Positions 9,066 to 17,567 of a stretch of DNA of 64,000 nucleotides are shown one piece after another. Position 1 is the stretch's first letter; every line of letters starts with the position of its first letter. The notes under the pieces were generated by a model. The model had not been told where the DNA came from and did no database searches. It saw only the letters and a list, made by a program, of their open reading frames with translations. Source of the DNA: CAVSJO01 sp963728445 (GTDB taxonomy: Bacteria > Gemmatimonadota > Gemmatimonadetes > Longimicrobiales > RSA9); assembly GCA_963728445.1 (NCBI GenBank), contig CAVSJO010000006.1, positions 2,046,001 to 2,110,000 on the forward strand, given 5' to 3'. A program made the position numbers and the translations under genes.

Positions 9066-9093
9066 TTGACATCGACGGGCGTCCGTCTATTTT
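9066..9093 (+). promoter_or_regulatory. Sigma-70-type promoter of groES-groEL
   Basis: TTGACA at 9066-9071 is separated by 16 bases from TATTTT at 9088-9093. The CIRCE operator begins 11 bases downstream, the usual position relative to the transcription start of HrcA-regulated operons. Confidence 0.75.
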
Positions 9094-9103
9094 GGCACCG
9101 GTA

Positions 9104-9130
9104 TTAGCACTCGCATTCGATGAGTGCCAG
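9104..9130 (+). promoter_or_regulatory. CIRCE operator (HrcA-binding inverted repeat)
   Basis: The left arm TTAGCACTC (9104-9112) matches the CIRCE consensus exactly, the spacer is the standard 9 bases, and the right arm (9122-9130) GAGTGCCAG matches 7 of 9 positions. It lies between the promoter and groES, which predicts heat-shock control by an HrcA repressor encoded elsewhere. Confidence 0.9.
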
Positions 9131-9176
9131 AAAACCGGACACGGTGTTTCATCAACCGATTCAGGAGGGAGACGCG

Positions 9177-9485
9177 ATGGCGACTGCATCGGCGACGAAG
9201 ATCCGGCCGCTGGCCGACCGCGTAGTGGTCAAGCCGCTGGAAGAGACGGAGCAGATGCGCGGCGGGCTCTACATCCCCGACACGGCGAAGGAGAAGCCGC
9301 AGCAGGGAGAGGTCGTGGCGGTGGGCGAGGGCAGGCTGACGGATGAGGGGAAGCGGATCCCGCTGGACGTGAAGGCGGGGGATCGGGTGCTGTACGGCAA
9401 GTACAGCGGCACCGAGGTGAACCTGGACAACGAGCAGTACCTGATCCTGCGGGAGTCGGACGTCCTGGCGGTGATCAAGGACTGA
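9177..9485 (+). CDS. groES: Co-chaperonin GroES
   Basis: The 102-residue GroES forms the heptameric lid of the GroEL folding chamber. Visible features are IRPLADRVVVKPLEETE at the start, the mobile loop EQMRGGLYIPD, GDRVLYGKYSG and the C-terminal LRESDVLAVI. ATG 9177 has GGAGGGAG upstream; an earlier in-frame ATG at 9120 lies within the CIRCE operator and is rejected. Control is by the CIRCE site just upstream. Sixty-four bases separate it from groEL. Confidence 0.98.
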   Translation: MATASATKIRPLADRVVVKPLEETEQMRGGLYIPDTAKEKPQQGEVVAVGEGRLTDEGKRIPLDVKAGDRVLYGKYSGTEVNLDNEQYLILRESDVLAVIKD

Positions 9486-9549
9486 AATCCGCGGCAGGCG
9501 GAACGACGGTATGTGAACCCCGAAATGAACCGATAGAGGAGGAGCAGCG

Positions 9550-11190
<1,641 letters not shown>

Positions 11191-11220
11191 TCGCCTGATC
11201 GGGCTTTCTGCGCCGGAACA

Positions 11221-11252
11221 GGGGCGGACTCCTTTGGGGGTCCGCCCCTTTT
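11221..11252 (+). terminator. Rho-independent terminator of groESL
   Basis: The arms 11221-11229 and 11240-11248 pair perfectly (GGGGCGGAC with GTCCGCCCC) and are followed directly by TTTT. The position 30 bases after the groEL stop fits a terminator for the chaperonin operon. Confidence 0.9.
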
Positions 11253-11397
11253 CCAGGGCTGGCGCTAGGGCTGGGGCCAGGGCTGGGAACGTCGGGCAAC
11301 GTTCGGGTTCGGGCGGCGGTGTCCCGCCGCCCAGGCGAAGACGGTGCCGACCGCCGCGCGGGCGAGGAGCCCATCGATGCCGGCAGCATCGGCGGCC

Positions 11398-11515
11398 AGT
11401 ACTCGCCCGCCGTCATCCCCCCCGCAGTACTTTCCCGCAGTACTTTCCCGCAGTACTCGCCCGCAGTTCTCGCCCGCCGTATTCGCCCGCCGTACCCAGC
11501 CCGCCGTACATTGAG
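11398..11515. repeat. 13-bp tandem repeat array before the HAD gene
   Basis: About nine head-to-tail units follow the pattern AGTACTCGCCCGC, most exactly 13 bases long. Units 3 and 4 are identical (AGTACTTTCCCGC), units 1 and 5 are identical, and later units drift to CGTATTCGCCCGC and CGTACCCAGCCCGC. The array ends five bases before the HAD start codon, so it fills the place of promoter and ribosome site. The rest of the groEL-HAD gap (11253-11397) shows only degenerate GGGCTGG-type repeats. Confidence 0.85.
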
Positions 11516-11519
11516 CCGG

Positions 11520-12194
11520 ATGAACCCAAAGCCCCCGCAGTCCTGGCTCGCCGTCCTCTTCGATCTCGACGGCACCCTTGCCGACACGACGGAGCTGATC
11601 CTCGCCTGCTACCGCCACACGATGCGCACGCACCTGGGCGAGGAGCGGCCCGACGAGGAGTGGCTGGAGTGGATCGGCACGCCGCTCCGGGACCAGCTCC
11701 GGATCTTCGCGCGGGAGGAGGCGGAGGTGCCGGCGATGGTGAAGACCTACGTCGCCTATCAGGAGACGATCCACGACCGCATGGCCCGGGCGTTCCCCGG
11801 CGTGGTCGAGATCGTCGAGGCGCTGGGGCGGGCGGGCACGCCGGCGGCCATCGTGACGAGCAAGGGCAGGGTCATGGGCCGGCGCACGCTGCGCTGCTGC
11901 GGGCTGCAGGAGACGCATTTCGCGGCGCACGTCTTCGCGGACGACGTGACGAGGGGCAAGCCGGACCCGGAGCCGGTGCTGCTGGCGCTCGAACGGCTGG
12001 CGGCGGCGGAGCCGGGGCGCGTGCTGTTCGTCGGGGACTCGCCCCACGACGTCGCCGCCGGTCGGGCCGCGGGCGTGCGGACTGCGGCGGCGCTGTGGGG
12101 CGCGGTGCGGGCGGAGTCGCTGCTGGAGGCGCGGCCGGACTACGTCGTCGAGCGCGTCGAGGAGCTGGCGGCGCTGTGTGGAGTCACAGTCTGA
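11520..12194 (+). CDS. HAD superfamily hydrolase, phosphoglycolate phosphatase-like
   Basis: A 224-residue haloacid dehalogenase-fold phosphatase. Motif I is FDLDGTLADT with the nucleophile Asp near residue 17, motif II is the TSKGR region, motif III the Lys in RGKPDPEP, and motif IV FVGDSPHDVAAGRAAG. The helical cap after motif I places it near Gph/PpaX phosphatases; the substrate is unknown. ATG 11520 is chosen because everything upstream in frame translates the 13-bp repeat. No ribosome site is evident. Its last 11 bases overlap the end of the convergent HD-domain gene. Confidence 0.85.
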   Translation: MNPKPPQSWLAVLFDLDGTLADTTELILACYRHTMRTHLGEERPDEEWLEWIGTPLRDQLRIFAREEAEVPAMVKTYVAYQETIHDRMARAFPGVVEIVEALGRAGTPAAIVTSKGRVMGRRTLRCCGLQETHFAAHVFADDVTRGKPDPEPVLLALERLAAAEPGRVLFVGDSPHDVAAGRAAGVRTAAALWGAVRAESLLEARPDYVVERVEELAALCGVTV

Positions 12195-13041
12195 AGCTCT
12201 GCAGGAGCCGCTTCTCGCTTTCCCCCTCGATCCTCGCCTCCGCCTCGACGTAGGCCTCCAGACCGCTGCCGGCGAGCTTCTCCCGGAAGAGCTGGTCGAG
12301 CTGGAAGACGCCGGCGGAGTTGGACATGTCGATGACGAGGCGAACGGGCGTGTTTTCGCCCTTCTCGATGTGCACTGCCTCGATGGCGGCCGCGGAGATC
12401 GAGTGGATGCTCGTCGAGCCGGACTGGAAGGAGATGCGCGAGCGGCCCTTGGCCATGTCCAGCGCGTCGGCCACGCGCACGACGCCTGCCTCGAGCGTCA
12501 GCGGCTTCCCCCCGGACCGGTGGGCGATGATCGCGTGCAGGATCTCGGCGCGCAGGATCGTGGCCGTCGCGACGTCGTAGGGGCCCTCCAGGATCCGCTT
12601 CAGGATCGGCTGGGCCACGAACAGGGAGTATCCCTCGTGGTCCGCGCGGTGGATGGACATGCCCAGGTCGTGGAACAGGGCCGCCAGGGCGACGACGACC
12701 TCCGCGTCGTTGGACCCCATGCCGTAGTTCGTCACGACGGCCGGCTCGACGCCCTCCTCCAGCAGCATGCGGAGCAGCTTCACGGCGATGTTCATGACGA
12801 TCTTCACGTGCACGGGCCCGTGGTCGGTCATGCCCAGCCGCTCCATGGCGTTTACGTTCGCGGCCAGCCACAGGGCGTACAGCTCCACGTCCGCGTTCAC
12901 GCGCTCCATGACCTCCTGCAGCTTCGCGTTGTGCCGATCCGGGACGTTGATCGTGACGCGGTGGTCGAACCGCTCCCGGATGGTGCGGCCGGGGGTCAGA
13001 CCGTCGCCCGCTTCGAGGTTTTCCTGGATGTCTTCGGCCAT
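12184..13041 (-). CDS. HD-domain protein (putative phosphohydrolase/nuclease)
   Basis: A 285-residue soluble protein with an HD-type metal site: LFHDLGMSIHRADHE in the middle of the protein, a later HAIIAHRSGG and a VADALDMAKG segment, in the order expected for HD hydrolases. Such domains act on phosphodiesters or nucleotides, but no family-specific role can be given. ATG 13041 starts MAEDIQ; the frame upstream stays open but encodes arginine-rich noise. It is transcribed away from the HhH gene and converges on the HAD gene with an 11-base overlap. Confidence 0.75.
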   Translation of the reverse strand: MAEDIQENLEAGDGLTPGRTIRERFDHRVTINVPDRHNAKLQEVMERVNADVELYALWLAANVNAMERLGMTDHGPVHVKIVMNIAVKLLRMLLEEGVEPAVVTNYGMGSNDAEVVVALAALFHDLGMSIHRADHEGYSLFVAQPILKRILEGPYDVATATILRAEILHAIIAHRSGGKPLTLEAGVVRVADALDMAKGRSRISFQSGSTSIHSISAAAIEAVHIEKGENTPVRLVIDMSNSAGVFQLDQLFREKLAGSGLEAYVEAEARIEGESEKRLLQSFRL

Positions 13042-13143
13042 GGCCCGTGCTTTCGGAGAGTCGCGCTGCACGGCCCTTGCAGTCCTCACGGGCCCGTGCG
13101 AGTCTGTCTCGCGAGACGCTGAACCTCGCAACCAGAGGGTGAC

Positions 13144-13515
13144 GTGGCAACACAGCAATCTCCGAACCGCCCGCGCCGGCGCGGGCTGGACATCCGCGCC
13201 GAGATGCGGAGCTTCCTCGACGAGCATCCCGACGGCTGGAACCACGACGACTGGACCGGCTTCGTCCACCGGCTCTCCCACGCCGGCTACGACACCCGGG
13301 ACACCGACGCACTGGGCCGCGACCTCGAGGCGGAGCGGCTGCGCCGCACGCTCGAGAGCCGCGCGATTCCCGGACTCGGTCCCCGCCGCCGGGACGCCAT
13401 CGTCGACGAGTTCGGAACGCTCTGGGAGCTCCGGCACGCGGACGTGGAGCGCATCGCCGCCGTGAAGGGCGTGCCCCGCGGCGTCGCCGTGAAGGTGCGT
13501 TCCGCGCTGGACTGA
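13144..13515 (+). CDS. Small helix-hairpin-helix protein
   Basis: The 123-residue protein starts with a short basic arm (NRPRRRG) and has two tandem helix-hairpin-helix motifs in its C-terminal half: IPGLGPRRRDAIVDEFG and the following IAAVKGVPRGVAVKV. This layout resembles the DNA-binding tail of UvrC or the ComEA family, so non-specific DNA binding is likely. No catalytic domain is present. GTG 13144 is preceded by AGAGGGTGAC. A hairpin with a T-rich tail follows it. It is otherwise a conserved hypothetical type of gene. Confidence 0.7.
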   Translation: MATQQSPNRPRRRGLDIRAEMRSFLDEHPDGWNHDDWTGFVHRLSHAGYDTRDTDALGRDLEAERLRRTLESRAIPGLGPRRRDAIVDEFGTLWELRHADVERIAAVKGVPRGVAVKVRSALD

Positions 13516-13552
13516 GCGGGCGACGTCGCCTCACGACGCTCGCGGCAGCCAC

Positions 13553-13588
13553 AGGGCCGTCGGCGGTTGCCGGCGGCCCTCGGCTTTT
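13553..13588 (+). terminator. Terminator between the HhH gene and thrS
   Basis: The arms 13553-13564 and 13569-13580 pair over 12 positions with one mismatch around the loop GGTT, and CGGCTTTTCC follows. It should end transcription of the small HhH gene; no T-box-like leader is seen before thrS. Confidence 0.7.
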
Positions 13589-13673
13589 CCATCTTCATGG
13601 ATTGCGACAGGAACCTTCGACGGCCGACGTCGGCGCGTGAGACGCGGCGTCGTCCGCAGACCCAAGAGGACCA

Positions 13674-15599
13674 GTGAGCGACGGCGACATCCGGGTGACC
13701 CTGCCCGACGGAAAGATCCTCGAGATGCCCCGCGGCTCGAGCGCGGCGGACGTCGCGGCGCGCATCGGGCCGGGGCTCGCACGCGCGGCCCTCGCGGCCC
13801 GCGTCGACGGCCGCGTCGTGGACCTGAACCGCCCCATCGAGGAGGACGCGAAGGTCTCCATCCTCACGGAGCGGGACCGGGACGCCCTCGACGTGCTGCG
13901 CCATTCGGCCGCCCACGTCCTGGCCACGGCCGTGCGCCAGGTCCGGCCCGGCGCGGGCATCGGCTTCGGCCCCGCCATCGAGGACGGCTTCTACTACGAC
14001 TTCGAGGTCGACGAGCCGTTCACGCCCGAGGAGCTCGAGACGATCGAGAAGGTGATGGGCGACGTCGCCGGCGAGGACTACCCGTTCGAGCGGCGCGTCG
14101 TGACCCGGGACGAGGCCCGCGAGCTCTTCGCCGACGACCCGCTCAAGCTCGAACGCCTCGAGGAGCTGGGCGAGGACGAGACGATCACCGTCTATCGCGA
14201 CGGCCCCTTCCTCGACCTGTGCCGCGGCCCGCACCTGCCCGGCACCGGTCGCGTGAAGAACGTGAAGCTGCTCTCCACCGCCGGGGCGTACTGGCGGGGC
14301 GACGAGAAGCGCCAGATGCTCCAGCGCATCTACGGCACCGCGTTCTTCAGCGCCAGCGACCTCGAGGAGCACATTGAGCGTCTGGAGGAGGCGAAGCGCA
14401 GGGACCACCGTCGTCTGGGACGCGAGCTGGACCTGTTCGTCTTCCACCCCTTCGCTCCGGGCGCCCCGTTCTGGACCGATCGGGGCGAGGCCGTCTTCCA
14501 CGAGCTCGGCGAGTGGATGCGCTCCACCCTGAAGCGCAACGGCTACGAGATCGTGAAGACGCCGCTCCTCTTCAACAAGGGGCTGTGGGAGATCTCCGGG
14601 CACTGGGGCAAGTACCGCGAGAACATGTTCCTCGTCCTGGAGGAGGAGGGCGGCGAGCCGGAGTTCTCCCTCAAGCCCATGAACTGCCCATCCCACTTCC
14701 TGCTCTACGCGTCCAGCCGCCACTCGTACCGGGAGCTGCCGATCCGATACGCGACGCAGGACGTTCTCCACCGCAATGAGGTGCGCGGCGCCCTCGGCGG
14801 CCTCACCCGCGTGCGCCAGTTCCAGCAGGACGACGCCCACATCTTCGTGGCGCCGGACCAGATCGCGGAGGAGGTGCAGCGTCTGGTCGAGCTGATCGAC
14901 TACTTCTACCAGACCCTGGGTCTGCGCTTCGTGGCGAAGTTCTCGACCCGGCCGGAGCAGCGCATCGGCGACGACGCCCTGTGGGACCGCGCCGAAGGCG
15001 ACCTCCGCGCGGCCCTCGACGCCACCGGCCTCGACTACGAGACCAAGGAGGGGGAGGGCGCGTTCTACGGGCCGAAGATCGACTTCGACGTCGCCGACTC
15101 GATCGGCCGCACGTGGCAGCTCGGCACCATCCAGCTCGACTACAACAATCCCGACCGCTTCGACCTGGTCTACGCCGGAGAGGACAACCAGGAGCACCGG
15201 CCGGTGGTCATCCACCGTGCCATCTTCGGCTCCTTCGAGCGCTTCATCGCGATCCTCATCGAGCACTTCGCCGGCGCCTTCCCGCTGTGGCTGGCGCCTG
15301 AACAGGTGCGCGTGCTGCCCATCACCGACGACCTCGCCGCCGACGCGCGCTCGTTCGCCGAGCAGCTGAAGAACGCCGGCATGCGCGTCACCGTCGACGA
15401 CCGCTCCGAGACCCTCGGCTACCGCATCCGCGAGGCCGAGACGATGAAGGTCCCGTACATGGCGGTGCTGGGGAAGCGGGAGGCCGAGGCCGGCACCGTC
15501 GCCGTGCGCCAGCACGGCTCCGGCTCGAAGCAGGAGGTGGTGGAGCGCTCCGCCTTTCTGGCGCGACTGCAGGACGAGATCGAACGCAAACAGCTTTAG
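13674..15599 (+). CDS. thrS: Threonine--tRNA ligase
   Basis: ThrRS charges tRNA-Thr and edits mischarged Ser-tRNA. The 641 residues show the N-terminal TGS domain, the editing domain with HSAAHVLATAV near residue 80 and CRGPHLPGTGRVKN, the class II core with MNCPSHF holding a zinc-binding Cys, motif 2 RNEVRGALGGLTRVRQF, and the C-terminal anticodon-binding domain. GTG 13674 follows AAGAGGACCA. The gene is followed by a long non-coding hairpin array before infC instead of the short gap common elsewhere. Confidence 0.98.
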   Translation: MSDGDIRVTLPDGKILEMPRGSSAADVAARIGPGLARAALAARVDGRVVDLNRPIEEDAKVSILTERDRDALDVLRHSAAHVLATAVRQVRPGAGIGFGPAIEDGFYYDFEVDEPFTPEELETIEKVMGDVAGEDYPFERRVVTRDEARELFADDPLKLERLEELGEDETITVYRDGPFLDLCRGPHLPGTGRVKNVKLLSTAGAYWRGDEKRQMLQRIYGTAFFSASDLEEHIERLEEAKRRDHRRLGRELDLFVFHPFAPGAPFWTDRGEAVFHELGEWMRSTLKRNGYEIVKTPLLFNKGLWEISGHWGKYRENMFLVLEEEGGEPEFSLKPMNCPSHFLLYASSRHSYRELPIRYATQDVLHRNEVRGALGGLTRVRQFQQDDAHIFVAPDQIAEEVQRLVELIDYFYQTLGLRFVAKFSTRPEQRIGDDALWDRAEGDLRAALDATGLDYETKEGEGAFYGPKIDFDVADSIGRTWQLGTIQLDYNNPDRFDLVYAGEDNQEHRPVVIHRAIFGSFERFIAILIEHFAGAFPLWLAPEQVRVLPITDDLAADARSFAEQLKNAGMRVTVDDRSETLGYRIREAETMKVPYMAVLGKREAEAGTVAVRQHGSGSKQEVVERSAFLARLQDEIERKQL

Positions 15600-15680
15600 C
15601 CGGCCTGCGGCCGGGGCACCGCGCCGGAGGCGCGGGGCACGGCGCGGAGCGCCGGGCACCGGCCCTCTGGGCCGGGGCAC
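15600..15680. repeat. Array of short GC hairpins with GGGGCAC spacers (left array, part 1)
   Basis: Right after the thrS stop come small perfect or near-perfect hairpins of 4-6 bp with 3-base loops, such as CGGCCTGCGGCCG, CGCGCCGGAGGCGCG and CGGCCCTCTGGGCCG, separated by GGGGCAC. No ATG-initiated gene fits here. The array runs on into the 18-bp repeat. Confidence 0.8.
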
Positions 15681-15842
15681 CGCCTGCGGCGGGGGTTCCG
15701 CCTGCGGCGGGGGTTCCGCCTGCGGCGGGGGTTCCGCCTGCGGCGGGGGTTCCGCCTGCGGCGGGGGTTCCGGCTGCGGCGGGGGTTCCGGCTGCGGCGG
15801 GGGTTCCGCCTGCGGCGGGGGTTCCGCCTGCGGCGGGGGTGG
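15681..15842. repeat. 18-bp tandem repeat, nine units, each a mini-hairpin
   Basis: Nine contiguous 18-base units beginning CGCCTGCGGCGGGGGTTC run from 15681 to 15842. Units 6 and 7 read CGGC at the start and the last unit ends in GG instead of TC. Each unit contains the stem-loop CGCC-TGC-GGCG followed by the spacer GGGGTTC. It is a direct continuation of the hairpin array upstream. Translation in any frame gives only Pro/Ala/Gly low-complexity peptide. Confidence 0.92.
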
Positions 15843-15954
15843 CTCTCGTCGGGAGGGGCGGATCGGCGCGGCTCCTGGACCGGCATGTACGCCTCGCGGC
15901 CTCCGCGTTTCGAGGGCGTGGCGCCTCCCGCCGTTTCGCCCCGCGAGCGCCCCC

Positions 15955-16122
15955 GCGCGAAGCGCGGAACCCGCCGAAGGCGCCCGCGCCGCCGCAGGCC
16001 GGCGCCCCCGCCCGAAGGGCGGAACCCCCGCCGAAGGCGGTGCCCCACCCGAAGGGTGGTGACCCGGCCCCGCGGGCCGGTGCCCCGCGCCGCAGGCGCG
16101 GTGCCCCGCCCGCAGGGCGGCG
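15955..16122. repeat. Mirror-image array of GC hairpins with GGAACCCC/GGTGCCCC spacers (right array)
   Basis: Hairpins GCCGAAGGC, GCCCGAAGGGC, ACCCGAAGGGT, CCGGCCCCGCGGGCCGG, GCGCCGCAGGCGC and GCCCGCAGGGC are separated by GGAACCCC or GGTGCCCC, the reverse complements of the spacers in the left array. The two arrays therefore face each other across 15843-15954, a stretch with no recognised gene. The infC promoter follows at once. Confidence 0.8.
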
Positions 16123-16124
16123 CC

Positions 16125-16154
16125 TTGACACTCCCGGTCCCTTTCCAGTACCTT
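16125..16154 (+). promoter_or_regulatory. Candidate promoter of infC-rpmI-rplT
   Basis: A perfect TTGACA (16125-16130) is followed after 18 bases by TACCTT (16149-16154), a weak -10. The predicted transcript would start near 16161 and have a leader of about 185 bases before infC. Confidence 0.6.
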
Positions 16155-16159
16155 GACCG

Positions 16160-16340
16160 GTCGAGAAGACGAGCAAGTGAGGCTTGCCTCCATTGAGGCT
16201 TGCCTCCACCTGAACGGTCCGCGCGAGCGGTACTGGCGGGTCCCGAGCGAGACGCACCCGGCCACGGGCGTGGCGGGGGTGCGTCCCGACATGCGGATCC
16301 CGGATGTGGGTCCGCATTTTTTGTCCCTTTTTCGGAGAGA
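16160..16340 (+). promoter_or_regulatory. Structured leader of the infC operon with attenuator-like terminator
   Basis: The leader holds two copies of the palindrome GAGGCTTGCCTC (16179-16190, 16195-16206), a long hairpin with arms 16251-16259 and 16277-16285, and a terminator (16291-16322) just 12 bases before the infC ribosome site. The 5' arm of that terminator (16293-16299) can pair instead with GGTCCGC at 16216-16222 over seven positions (one G-U), a mutually exclusive antiterminator. This is the logic of the L20-controlled leader known in Firmicutes; homology to that leader is not claimed. Confidence 0.6.
16291..16322 (+). terminator. Intrinsic terminator/attenuator directly upstream of infC
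   Basis: A 10-bp stem (16291-16300 with 16308-16317, one G-T pair) and 7-base loop is followed by a run of T (16317-16322). Its place between promoter and infC, rather than after a gene, indicates attenuation. Confidence 0.8.
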
Positions 16341-16347
16341 CATCACC

Positions 16348-16863
16348 ATATCCACGGACAAGCGGGTGCGCGTGAACCGTCAGATCCGGATCAGCCCGGT
16401 CCGGGTCGTGGACGAGAATGGTGAGCAGCTGGGGATCCTGCCCGTCGACCAGGCCGTGGCGACCGCGGAGGAGCGGGGGCTGGATCTGGTGGAGGTGGCG
16501 CCCACGGCGCGTCCGCCGGTCTGCCGGATCATGGACTACGGGAAGTTCAAGTACGAGGAGGCGCGCAAGGCGCGTCGGGCGCGCAAGAAGCAGCACCAGG
16601 TCCAGATCAAGGAAGTGAAGTTCCGGCCGGGCATCGAGGAGCACGACTTCGAGTTCAAGATCCGGCACGCGCGGCGCTTCCTGGAAGAGGGCAACAAGGT
16701 GAAGGCGACCATGATGTTCCGGGGCCGACAGGTCGCCCATTCGGATCTGGGCCGGCAGGTGCTGGTCCGGGTCGCCGAGGTCCTGGAGGACGTGGGGCGG
16801 GTGGAATCGGAGCCTGCCCTGGAGGGCCGGAACATGACCATGATCGTGGCGCCGCGGCGGTAG
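16348..16863 (+). CDS. infC: Translation initiation factor IF-3, non-canonical start codon
   Basis: IF-3 prevents premature subunit joining and proofreads start codons. The frame clearly encodes IF-3: VNRQIRISPVRVVDENGEQLGILP, MDYGKFKYEE and VKFRPGIEEHDFEFKI. No ATG, GTG or TTG lies at the expected site. GGAGAG at 16334-16339 is eight bases before ATA 16348 and two before ATC 16342, so the start is probably ATA (171 residues), otherwise ATC or the internal GTG 16366. Rare AUU/AUC/AUA starts are known in infC, where they let IF-3 repress its own synthesis. It is the first gene of infC-rpmI-rplT. Confidence 0.93.
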   Translation: MSTDKRVRVNRQIRISPVRVVDENGEQLGILPVDQAVATAEERGLDLVEVAPTARPPVCRIMDYGKFKYEEARKARRARKKQHQVQIKEVKFRPGIEEHDFEFKIRHARRFLEEGNKVKATMMFRGRQVAHSDLGRQVLVRVAEVLEDVGRVESEPALEGRNMTMIVAPRR

Positions 16864-16886
16864 CGCGGCTTTCGAAGGAGACGGCG

Positions 16887-17081
16887 ATGCCGAAGATGAA
16901 GACGAATCGGAGCGCGGCGAAGCGCTTCAAGAAGACGGGGAAGGGCAAGGTCCGCCGATTCAAGGCGAACAAGAGCCACATCCTCACGAAGAAGACGGCG
17001 AAGCGGAAGCGTCACCTGCGCCACGCCACGACGGTGGCGAAGGCGGACGAGAAGCGCGTCAAGCGCATGCTGGGAGGCTGA
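16887..17081 (+). CDS. rpmI: 50S ribosomal protein L35 (bL35)
   Basis: A 64-residue, very basic protein with the bL35 signature MPKMKTNRSAAKRFKKTGKGKVRR at the N-terminus (abbreviated here to its first 10 residues, MPKMKTNRSA, as the decisive match) and RHLRHA-type basic core. GAAGGAGA precedes the ATG. It is a small core component of the large ribosomal subunit and sits in the universally common order infC-rpmI-rplT, three bases before rplT. Confidence 0.98.
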   Translation: MPKMKTNRSAAKRFKKTGKGKVRRFKANKSHILTKKTAKRKRHLRHATTVAKADEKRVKRMLGG

Positions 17082-17084
17082 TCC

Positions 17085-17441
17085 ATGCCACGCGCAACGA
17101 ACGCCGTCGCCCGGCACAGGAAGAAGAAGAAGTACCTGAAGGCTGCACGGGGATACTGGGGCGCCCGCTCCAAGCTGTGGCGGATCGCGAAGAACGCGGT
17201 CGAGCGCGGCTGGGTGTACTCGTACCGGGACCGCAAGAACCGGAAGCGGGAGATGCGGCGCCTGTGGATCACGCGCATCAACGCGGCCTCACGGGAGCAC
17301 GACCTGAGCTATTCGCGCCTGATCAACGGCCTCAAGCTGGCCGGGGTCGAGGTCAACCGTAAGGTGCTCGCGGATCTGGCGGTCCGGGAGCCGGAGGCCT
17401 TCGGCGCCATCGTCGAGCAGGCGAAGGCGCACCTCGGCTGA
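17085..17441 (+). CDS. rplT: 50S ribosomal protein L20 (bL20)
   Basis: The 118-residue L20 binds 23S rRNA early in assembly of the large subunit and in several bacteria represses its own operon by binding the leader mRNA. The sequence has the basic N-terminal extension (RHRKKKKYLKAARGY), the WITRINAASREHDLSYS block and the globular C-terminus. It follows rpmI by three bases. Here it is the natural candidate for the factor that would act on the attenuator-like infC leader. Confidence 0.98.
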   Translation: MPRATNAVARHRKKKKYLKAARGYWGARSKLWRIAKNAVERGWVYSYRDRKNRKREMRRLWITRINAASREHDLSYSRLINGLKLAGVEVNRKVLADLAVREPEAFGAIVEQAKAHLG

Positions 17442-17482
17442 GGAGGCCGTGCGCCGGCTGACGAGCTCGGCCGATTCGAGCC

Positions 17483-17512
17483 GTCGGGGACGCCCGAGAG
17501 GGTGTCCCCGAC
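17483..17512 (+). terminator. Hairpin after rplT (no T tract)
   Basis: GTCGGGGAC (17483-17491) pairs perfectly with GTCCCCGAC (17504-17512) around a 12-base loop. No run of T follows, so it is either an inefficient terminator or an mRNA end-protecting structure between rplT and pheS. Confidence 0.5.
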
Positions 17513-17567
17513 GCCGCGCCGCCGCCCGGCGGTGCGTCCCCGGACCCGTGTCCCATAGCATTCATCC

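Noticed and set aside
13516..13673. T-box leader for thrS
   Set aside because: The short gap contains a plain terminator after the HhH gene and no T-box sequence.
15600..16122. CRISPR array
   Set aside because: The repeats are contiguous or have 7-8 base fixed spacers, with no 30-base unique spacers and no cas genes.
16153..16347. N-terminal extension of infC from TTG 16153
   Set aside because: It would run through the leader hairpins and terminator, has no ribosome site and no IF-3-like sequence.
13287..16361. 1024-codon open frame on the minus strand across thrS and the hairpin arrays
   Set aside because: It is the antisense of thrS plus translation of the repeats (Pro/Ala/Gln runs). High GC keeps antisense frames open; no domain is visible.
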